Of a stretch of DNA of 64,000 nucleotides, positions 56,547 through 64,000 are shown piece by piece. The first letter of the stretch is position 1. The number at the start of each line of letters is the position of its first letter. This stretch comes from Hansfordia pulvinata (taxonomy: Eukaryota > Ascomycota > Sordariomycetes > Xylariales), in assembly GCA_006538405.1 (NCBI GenBank), contig BJKQ01000005.1:930001-994000 (forward strand), given 5' to 3'. Below the pieces are notes generated by a model. It had not been told where the DNA came from, did no database searches, and saw only the letters and a program-made list of their open reading frames with translations. Position numbers and translations under genes: made by a program.

Positions 56547-56960
56547 TGAAGTGCTGCGGTTAGGCGACTTGCTTTCGGTCGGCGTTGTTTGGGATGGGAG
56601 AGCGTGGGCGGTAACCTTGCTTTTCCTACTGCGTCCACGTCGCTTGTAACAAAAAAAACCAGAATCTCTCTCAATAATGAATGATCTTTTGCGAGGCAAG
56701 GTAGCAGTTGCGTTCTGTACTTAGAAGTTGCGCAGTACAGGCAATCAGCATGTTCGACAATGAGTTGGCTCATCTAGAAATCACCAAGCACGTATCCGCC
56801 GCTTGCTTGTCAACTATGGGCGGGCTCCACGCCGTCTTCTTCAAGCAGTCACGGGCGCACGACGTTGCAGGTGTCCTCGTCATGCAGCCCGTGCTCATTT
56901 CGTGATTCTGCGAGCAACTCAGGCTGGCCTCAACCTCAGACCTAAAACACCCGGCTTCTA
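56547..56960. other. Convergent 3' spacer
   Basis: About 0.4 kb between two stops on opposite strands. It should contain the 3' untranslated regions. No other feature was recognised. Confidence 0.5.
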
Positions 56961-57804
56961 TCATGTCTTCTCTTCCTCGTTCCATCTCTCTTCTTCCGCT
57001 TTCCATTTCTCGTCTTCCTTTGTCGGTTTACCCGCGGGAATGGTCTCATCCCTCACCCCGCGCTCCGTCTGCATTGAAATGTCGTACACCACCTCGCCAG
57101 TCCCCTTCAACTGCCGGGGCGCAACGGTCATCTTGGGCTCGGATGACCCGGAACCCTGCCAGACCATGTAGTCCAGGGGCCCGTCAATGTGCAACCACTT
57201 CAGCTCGGCGGCGGTCAGCCAGCTGGTGCCCTTCTTCGGGGGCTCCGGGTCGATGTTCTTCGGTTTTCTTTCATTATCGTTGTACCCGTAGTAACGTTTT
57301 GACTGCTTATACGTCAGCGCGATGTAGAAGCGCCTGTGTCCCTCGTCGCCGAACACGCGCAGCTTGCCGAGCGTGGCGGGCTGGTTCTCCGCGCCGTGGT
57401 GGCTCTCGAAGAACCTGTCGCATTTCCTTTGATACTCCTCCTTGTCGCCCGCCGGCGTGGTGTCTACCCAGACGCCCGCGCGGGCACTAGTATAACTTGG
57501 CACTGCGCCCCAGACCTCGCTGATCGCGTATTTAGCTGCATAGTCCACGATGGACGCCATGTAGCGCGAGTCTGCTCGCCTCCCAGGCGCCGCTCCCGTC
57601 GGGGGCGATAAGATCTCGCTGGAGGGTTGTGGGAAAAAAGAGGACTTTGTTAGTTCGCTTTCTTCCAAACTTACAGTTTCCAACCTTGCTGAAGCGCGGA
57701 CACGTTTCCAAGGTTATGAGGGGAGCATCTTACACGGGTGAGGCGGAGACGAGACCAGCCGCCAGCAGGCCGCTGCCGAAGAAAAGCGCGCGGGGACAGA
57801 GCAT
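56961..57804 (-). CDS. Predicted secreted protein, unknown family (two exons, 242 aa)
   Basis: Exon 1 57804..57734, a 115-nt intron (GTAAGA...CCTCCAG), exon 2 57618..56961. The splice completes a Val codon and gives a clear signal peptide, MLCPRALFFGSGLLAAGLVSASP, joined to VEILSPPTGAAPGRR. Without this exon the second-exon frame would start at 57683 with no signal sequence, so the two-exon model is preferred. The mature part contains YMASIVDYAAKYAISEVWGAVPSY, RKCDRFFESHHGAEN, a charged block with RRFYIALTYKQSKRYYGYND and a Lys/Glu-rich tail (DEKWKAEEERWNEEEK). It has one cysteine outside the signal peptide and no known motif I recognise. A secreted or effector-like protein is inferred from the leader only. 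It is convergent with the transcription-factor-like gene. Confidence 0.68.
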
Positions 57805-59928
57805 ACTGACTTGACGGTTGCCCGTTGTAGGCCAGACACAAGATGTTGCGTGGGCCTTCTGTCCAGAAACAGGAGCGGGAAGGAATCGTGAGTTCGGGGG
57901 GGAAGCCGGGCCGCTATGTATCTGTCTCTGTAGCATAGCCAATGTCATTCATGTTGAGGGGGAGAATTCCCGCAAAAAGCCATCTCGCGCGATAAAGGGC
58001 GCAGGGAACGCCGCCGCCGCCAGCACCCTTCCGGGTTGGTCGGCGTAGAGATAGCAACAGGGGTCTTTTGTCGATTCGAGGCGAAGCTTTCGGGCGAACC
58101 AGTGGGAGTACCAAGAGGGGCAAGATCCGGGGAGCCGATAGGTGGCATTCATTGGTGACTTTTTGGACTTGCTTGAGGGCTCGTCAGTTGCTCAGTTGCT
58201 CAGTGGCAAGAACGAACCAACGACGGGCACAAGACGAAGCACCCCCGCTTGAGACAGACGCCGGGTGGCGGCCACCGTTCGTTGAAGGCCTGGCCTGTTG
58301 ACGCCAGGCCGGCTCGTTGATCGACGGCGAATGACCGTGGCAAAGTTGGATTTATATTTCGAACTGCCCCGAGTGCGTGGGGCGGTGGTGGCGAGAAGAG
58401 AAGAGGAATGGAGCAAGCCGGAGTCCAGAGTCCCCGGAGCCGAATCGGGAAGCCCGACGTTTCGGCAAAGCCATCTTAGGTAAGTTATTAGGGCATCTAT
58501 CAGAGTGACAGTCTCTGACAGGGGCACTTTTGTCATCATACTTGGAGACCAGGTTAGTGGGTTTAAGATGCAATGCGCAGCTCTGTACTCGCAGACAGGC
58601 AGAGTGGGCCACATCAATGGGGACAGAGAAGGCGACGTCCCCGAGGGAGACAATGGTCTATGATTGGCGCCGGCGAGGAACTCTTCACTGCCCCTCGTCG
58701 CCACCCCCGAGAGGCCAAAGGGGATCCTGCGCATCACGTGTCACTCTTGGTGCGATCACGTTGGAGGGGAGGGGGACCTGCTTCGAACCAGTGGGGATGC
58801 CGACCGAGCCGGTGGTGCTGGAGAATGGACATGGCGTACGGAATGGTAAGTTGGTGGAGTCTTTTTCATTACAAGCACTGCTCAAGGGGATTCGTCAGGT
58901 GATGAATTGAGAGACCCGGCAGACAGCACGGGCGGGTGGCGGCTTCCGTTTTCCTTGCGTCCATCCATTACGAGCATGGGCGGCGAGCATCTGGCTGTCG
59001 GCAGGAACGACCGCCATACCGGTTGGCACTGGGAATAGTCTATCGGTGCCTGCCTACGCATACATGTATGTACCTAAGTACAAGGAGGTCCATAGCACTG
59101 ATGTAAATTTAAGTAAACCCAGAGGTAATGGATACGCATGTATTTTGACCAGGAAGTTGCATCAAGTAGCTGTGTAAATTGACCAGAGTTGATGTAGGTA
59201 GGTACTCAGTCCGCAGGGCATGTCGTATGGACCTGAGGTGGGTATTTCATGGACTAACTTAGGGCACAGCATCGTGAGTTCACAGTCCGGCCACACAGAT
59301 GCACCCTACAGGACTCACTGCCCGTATATTGCCAACAACTTTCCGTCTTGTGCTGCGCTGTCCCACACGATCCTGTTTCGCGGCAGTTAACCGGCAGGAT
59401 AGTGATGGATGGGTCGATCGTCCGTGAAGGACCCGATCCGCCTGCCTCGAGCGGGCCGTTGTTATTGGCATTAGCGGCCGACTGCTCGCCCCATTTATCA
59501 AAGATCATACCTCTATCATACCATGGTCCTGATGCGTCGATGAGAACCTTTGTAGCCACCCTGCATGCCTTGTGTTATATATGTCAAGAGCTAGGTAACT
59601 ATCGACTACTTCCCCTCCTCCTCCCCATGCTGCCCTTCATCCTCATGTTTTCTGACAACCGCGTCTCTGGATAGATACACCACCCGCCTCGCCTTGCCTA
59701 GTTCCAACAGCAGATTCCATAGGCGAACACGTCACGACACTGCCGACTTCGAGTACCCAGGCTTGTTCATCATGGTCTGATTCATCTAATCTTCTATACA
59801 TACCCAACCCAGCCTAGGTATCATTGCCGCCACCACCACCCACCTGTGCGCCCCCCATGTGCTGTGACTCGCCCTGCAAGCCGCCAGGACGAACGAGAAA
59901 TGCAAAAGGGATCCGAGGGTGGCTACCT
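57805..59928. other. Intergenic region, no gene recognised
   Basis: It holds the promoter of the 242-aa secreted-protein gene on the left and the 3' end of the L-arabinitol dehydrogenase gene on the right. TAGGTA-type motifs lie near 59070 and 59190. The short frames present have no domain. Confidence 0.45.
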
Positions 59929-61126
59929 TCAGTCCAGAGCTTGGATCTGGACCTTGATGGCGCCTGTCTTGGGGTCGGCAGCGGTGTGGAAGGCGTCGAT
60001 GGCGTCCTCGAGGCGGTAGCGGTGGGTGACGAGCTTCTTCAGGTCGATGACGCCGTTCTGGACGAGGCGGATGGCCCGCGGCCACGTGTTGCTGTACCGG
60101 TACTGGAACACCAGGTCGATCTCGCGCGTGCTGCAGCGCATGAAGGGGAAGTTGATCTCGTTGCGCCCGACGCCAATGACAAAGACCTTGCCGCCGAACT
60201 TGGACGCCCAGATGGCCGCCGCGATGCTGCTCTCGACCCCCGTGCACTCCATCGTCACCGCCGGCTCGATGCCGCCCATGGCGGCCACAATCGCCTGGCC
60301 CCCCTCCTCGGCCGTCTTGCCCATCTCCACCTTGTGCGTGGTGACCGACGGGCACAGCTCCTTGGCGAACTGGAGGCGACCCTCGTCAATGTCCGTCACC
60401 AGCAGCGGGCATGCGCCCGCCGCCTTGCAGCACAGCAGCGTGATGAGGCCGATTGGCCCCGCGCCGCAGACCACGACCGGGTCGCCGAGCTTGATGCCCG
60501 AGCGCTGCATGCCGGCCAGCGCCACGCTCAGAGGCTCCAAGAGCGAGCCGTCCTCGTACGACATGTCGCCGATCTTGTGACACCAGATGGCCGGGTGGTT
60601 GACGTAGCGCCTCAGCAGGCCGTTGACCGGCGGCGTCGACAGGAACTCGACGTTCTCGCAACCGTTGTACTTGCCCGTCAGGCACGGCTCACAAGCATTG
60701 CAGATGACGTTGGGCTCGATCGCCACCCGGTCGCCCACCGCCAGGTGCTTCACCGACGGGTGCACGGCAATCACCTGGCCGGCCGACTCATGGCCCAGGA
60801 TGTGGTCGCCCCCGACAATCATGGGCCCGATGGCCCCGTGACGCCAGAAGTGCACATCGGATCTCCACAGACGGTCAGTACATGTCCAGCAGGGCCTTGG
60901 TCCGTGTCTGCACGAGCGGCAGAACGGCCCGCTAGGGACGAACTCACCCGCAGATACCGGTGCTCTTGACGGCTACTGTGACCTCGCCAGGCTTGAGCGA
61001 GTCGCCCTTCTGCACACTCTCGACCTTGGGCTCCGACTCGGTAACCCAGAGGTCGTGGGCCGGGTTGGTCCAGACACCAATGTTGGCCTTCGTGGGCTCG
61101 ATGATGGGCTCGGCGGAGGGGCTCAT
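59929..61126 (-). CDS. lad1: L-arabinitol 4-dehydrogenase (zinc-dependent MDR family)
   Basis: Exon 1 61126..60948, an 85-nt intron (GTGAGT...TGTGGAG), exon 2 60862..59929 (370 aa). It is a medium-chain, zinc-dependent polyol dehydrogenase. The catalytic zinc ligands are Cys59 in STGICGSDVHFW and His84/Glu85 in GHESAG. Structural zinc cysteines lie at 114, 117, 120 and 128 ([15 protein letters not shown]). The cofactor fold has CGAGPIG (192-198) and TDIDEGR (216-222), and the acidic Asp points to NAD+. Overall resemblance, including [39 protein letters not shown] and [16 protein letters not shown], is closer to fungal L-arabinitol 4-dehydrogenase than to xylitol or sorbitol dehydrogenase. It oxidises L-arabinitol to L-xylulose in fungal L-arabinose catabolism. 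Regulation by pentose activators and carbon repression is known in the family, but no specific site was confirmed here. Confidence 0.93.
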
Positions 61127-62177
61127 GGCGGCGGGGACAGCGGGAGGACAGCAAGGGGGTGGGCAAAATGTTTCTTTTGACTCTCGTGTGTGAAAGGTGC
61201 GCGAGGTCTGGGCGAAGAGGGAGGAGAATGAAAAAAGGGATGCAGGAGACGACCAGCAGCTCGAACGGGGTGAGGGGTACGACTTATAACACCTGCATCG
61301 CAACCTGTACGAGCCGGCCTGCGGCTGGCCACCCAAGCACCTGGGTGGATAAGGTTGACTCCAACCTCTCTCGCGTCCAGGAGGCCCCCAAGTCAGCGCG
61401 GGCCGGCCATCCATGGCCTCGAATGGCCACTGATCCGTCGAGAGCCGCTCTCGTGGACACGGCGCCGAATCCAACGATAGGCGCGCCAGACAGAATGCTT
61501 GCCTCCGGTCCCAGGTGGGTTGGGCGGGGCTCGGACGGGCCACCCCACGGGCCCGTGGGCGCGCGTATTCACGATGCATCTGCAGCGTCGTAAATAAGTC
61601 CAAGAGCAACGCGACACAGCGCCCCTCCTGTTGCACGCGCGCGAGCAGGCACGCAGGGTGAGGGGGAGGGGCTCACGCAGCAACGCAGAACGCTGCTGGT
61701 GGGGTCGTGATAGTCCAGAGCCAGCGGCGGCCGTCCAATATCGAGCCCCAGCTATGACGTTCGGGGCCCCGGTGGCGGACCCGCTGGCCCCGACTTTCCT
61801 AGCACAGGCTGGGGCCGTCGCTCTGCTTCTGCTTCTGCTTTGCCGCGCCAATCAGAAGCCTGCCAGCCTCTGCGCGCCGGCCCAATCGTTCTTGGGGTCA
61901 CGCTCCCACTGCTCACTCGCCATATCGGCCGGATGTCGGTCCATCAAGTGCCCGGCTGGTCCAGCGACACAGGCGTGATCGGTCTGTCCTTCGCGGCAGC
62001 TGTGATGGGACCGGCCGGCACTGATCTTGGAAGCACGCGTGCCCGGGGTCGCACGCCCCGCATCTTTAGGGACTCACTCGTAGCTGGCCATTGTCCAAAG
62101 AAACCCCGCGCTACTCATCCCAGGATGCTCATTCGTGACCTTGCTCGACCACATCACAGGCCATAGTTGTGATAGCT
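61127..62177. promoter_or_regulatory. Upstream region of L-arabinitol dehydrogenase and 3' end of the HhH gene
   Basis: About 1 kb between two minus-strand genes. It should hold the lad1 promoter. A TATAAG-like sequence on the minus strand lies near 61288, some 160 bp before the ATG, but this is weak. I did not find a clear GGCTAA-type pentose-activator site on a quick reading. No gene is recognised. Confidence 0.4.
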
Positions 62178-63313
62178 TCACCTGGGTGAGGAGACACACG
62201 CGACGGATAGCAGTTTCCTGCCTTGTTGCGCAGTTGCCGGATTTGTAGCACAGAGGCCGGGTGCAATTGCTGCTACAGGTCGTTCGCTTTGACGGGCTTT
62301 CGAGTCTGTTCGCATACCATGCACAGGACGAGACGGCCGCCTAGGCCGCCTTGCCTCTCTTAGAACGTCGCAGACCTTTGCTTCCCCGTCGTCGTCGTCG
62401 CCGTCGCCAACACCACTCGGTCTCTTCTCTTGCGTCTTGCGGGCGGTCGTGGAAACGTCGTCCTGAGGTGGCGCGGTCGTCTTTGTGTCCGTACCGGTGG
62501 CCGCCGAGGCAGGTTGCTGCTCCTGTCGCATCACTACATAGGCGACTCTTTCAATGTCCATAGCGGACACAGCCAATCGCTTGGCGAGGGTCTCTGCCGC
62601 GTCGCTCAGAGCCTGGTATTCCTTGTTGTTGTACTTCAACGAAGGCTTGCTACCATCGCAACACAGCCAGTAATAGACTTCGTCCGAGAAGAAGATGACG
62701 GACTCGGGATCATGGACCGATAACAGGAGCGAGGCGGTGGCGGGGCCGATGCCCTTTACTTTGCAAATCGCAGCCAGGGCTTTGGCTGTGTCTCGGTCTC
62801 CCCAATACGTGGTCATGGCGCTGCTGATGGTGTCTGATACTACAGCCCCGTCGTTGGACTCGACCAGCTTCATGAGCGTAGGGCGGAACTTTCCATGGCG
62901 CCTGTATCAGGTCAGGAAATGGGTGCATGGAAAGTCAACCTGGTGACTCAGAGCCGGGGTGTAGAGTGATGTGAGGAGTCGAGAACCGGACACAGAGCTC
63001 CAGGATACACTCACAGCTTCCAATCAACCAAGGTCTTGACATCATCGTGGTCCATCTGGCGCTTAGGCTGGCTGGAGCGGAAGCTGGCGGTGGCTTCATT
63101 GTATCGAAAGTTGTCCAGATCGAGTAGGGTCTTCTGCCCAGGTTTCGCTACGGGCCAGGAGTTAGTCCAACGTCTACAGAACAATTAGCGGGAAGTGATA
63201 CCAGATTTCTCATCAGACAGGGTCTTGATCAGGGGGTGATACTGGCGCAACAAGTCGTGGAAGGCGGCCGTTGTGAGGGAGGCGGCCGAGGGAATTCGGG
63301 CGGGGGGTGCCAT
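62178..63313 (-). CDS. Conserved fungal protein with a helix-hairpin-helix motif (three exons)
   Basis: Exons 63313..63202, 63147..63015 and 62901..62178, with introns of 54 and 113 nt. All junctions keep the frame (322 aa). The N-terminus is MAPPARIPSAASLTTAAFHDLLRQYHPLIKTL. The second exon gives a conserved-looking block (KPGQKTLLDLDNFRYNEATASFRSSQPKR; DVKTLVDWKL). The third continues RHGKFRPTLMKLVES and then the helix-hairpin-helix KVKGIGPATASLLLSVHDPESVIFFSDEVYYW. The HhH motif is the kind found in DNA glycosylases and other non-specific DNA binders. The typical catalytic Lys/Asp pair of HhH glycosylases was not identified, so enzymatic activity is not claimed. The C-terminal third is charged and low in complexity. 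The family is common in filamentous fungi but, to my knowledge, uncharacterised. Confidence 0.82.
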
Positions 63314-64000
63314 GGTGTTAAATGTGAGAAGGGAGAGAGATATGGGATCAATGTTGCTCGCCAGGGACCGGCGTGCGCAAGGGACCAAGAAGAATCAGCA
63401 TGCAAATCGAGTGAAGCAATGGTGATGGACGATTGCGACGCGTGGTATCGCGTGTACCCTCAATAGAGGTGCGAGTACTTCTAGGTACTTACCTATGGTA
63501 CCTATCGTACCTCATGGCAGCCAGCCGGAGCTCGTGTTTCTCAACTCTTATTAAGTGTCTTAGGTAGGTGCCTTAGGTAGAAATGGGCGGAGTACGAGTA
63601 CCCACCTCTCATACGGGCACTCTCGTGGCAGTGAGCAGCGGCGCAGCGCGGGCATCCAATGCCGGCACCAGAGCATAATCTGAACGGCCTGGTCCAGCAA
63701 TGACGGGACCTCAGTGACTGCGGATTGGCATTCACATGCATGTGGACAAGTCGGTACTTCGATGACCGCCAACAAGTGCACGTCAGTTAGCCCTGCGCGG
63801 AAGTACAGTCGAGACCTCCATAGGCCAGACCCCTGCCCGGACACAGCCCCAGAGGCCACCCGTGCGAGAACCTCAAAGACCCTGAGAAAAGGCCCATTCC
63901 GCCCTCCGGAGGGTCTGGAGGGAGTACCTACCCGCGATAAATGACGGGGAAACGACAATCCCATAATGGGCCGCACCGGGGGACGCCCGCTGGACTGATG
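63314..64000. other. Upstream region of the HhH gene, motif-rich, no gene seen
   Basis: It contains several GTAC-core motifs (about 63479-63515, 63555-63580 and 63590-63602) and no supported gene. It should hold the promoter of the helix-hairpin-helix protein gene. Confidence 0.5.

Noticed and set aside
58780..58810. Possible tRNA B-box (GGTTCGAAGC on the minus strand)
   Set aside because: No A-box, acceptor stem or T-stem pairing could be built around it. No other tRNA-like sequence stood up to folding by eye.

Overview
This window looks like nuclear DNA of a filamentous ascomycete, most likely a sordariomycete and perhaps of hypocrealean type. Genes are GC-rich, lie on both strands and carry short introns (about 50-116 nt) with GT-AG borders. 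Several encoded proteins belong to filamentous-fungal families: a WC-2 photoreceptor partner, L-arabinitol 4-dehydrogenase, a DUF3405 protein, a DUF7721 ('beta-flanking') protein and a Zn-cluster-less fungal transcription-factor-like protein. The taxonomic placement is inference from gene content and base composition, not from a marker gene.

Layout. 0.9-2.5 kb: a three-exon MFS drug-type transporter (+). 5.0-6.1 kb: an AT-rich, stop-riddled Tc1-like (DD34E) transposase relic. 11.6-13.9 kb: a DUF3405 type II membrane protein (+) with an apparent one-base frameshift. 14.6-15.1 kb: a small secreted protein (-). 16.0-18.9 kb: an STB6-like protein (-), divergent from RMD5/GID2 (20.1-21.5 kb, +). 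22.4-24.3 kb: a PPP4R2-type PP4 regulatory subunit (-). 24.3-31.2 kb: no recognisable gene. 31.2-32.4 kb: a UPF0658 Golgi membrane protein (+). 35.1-35.9 kb: a secreted Cys/Lys-rich protein (+), also with an apparent one-base frameshift, convergent with RAD50 (36.2-40.2 kb, -). 45.0-46.7 kb: wc-2 (+), convergent with a crotonase-family gene (47.1-48.1 kb, -). 49.3-50.4 kb: a five-exon DUF7721 gene (-) with seven 10-residue RGD-rich repeats. 55.3-56.5 kb: a transcription-factor-like gene (+), convergent with a two-exon secreted-protein gene (57.0-57.8 kb, -). 59.9-61.1 kb: L-arabinitol 4-dehydrogenase (-). 62.2-63.3 kb: a three-exon helix-hairpin-helix protein (-).

The genes do not form an obvious operon-like or biosynthetic cluster. 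They cover housekeeping and regulation (DNA double-strand-break repair, PP4 signalling, GID ubiquitin ligase, light sensing, pentose and fatty-acid catabolism) plus three predicted secreted proteins of unknown function.

The most striking non-genic signal is a family of short palindromic motifs with a GTAC core (ACTCGTACGAGT, TACGAGTACTCGTA, TACGGAGTA, TAGGTACCTA). They recur dozens of times in the gene-free stretches and look nearly absent from exons. Other notable signals are C-to-T-type damage of the transposon (a repeat-induced point mutation signature), very long homopolymers (T37, G24, G20, C19) and two genes broken at short C or G runs. I found no CRISPR, rRNA or convincing tRNA.
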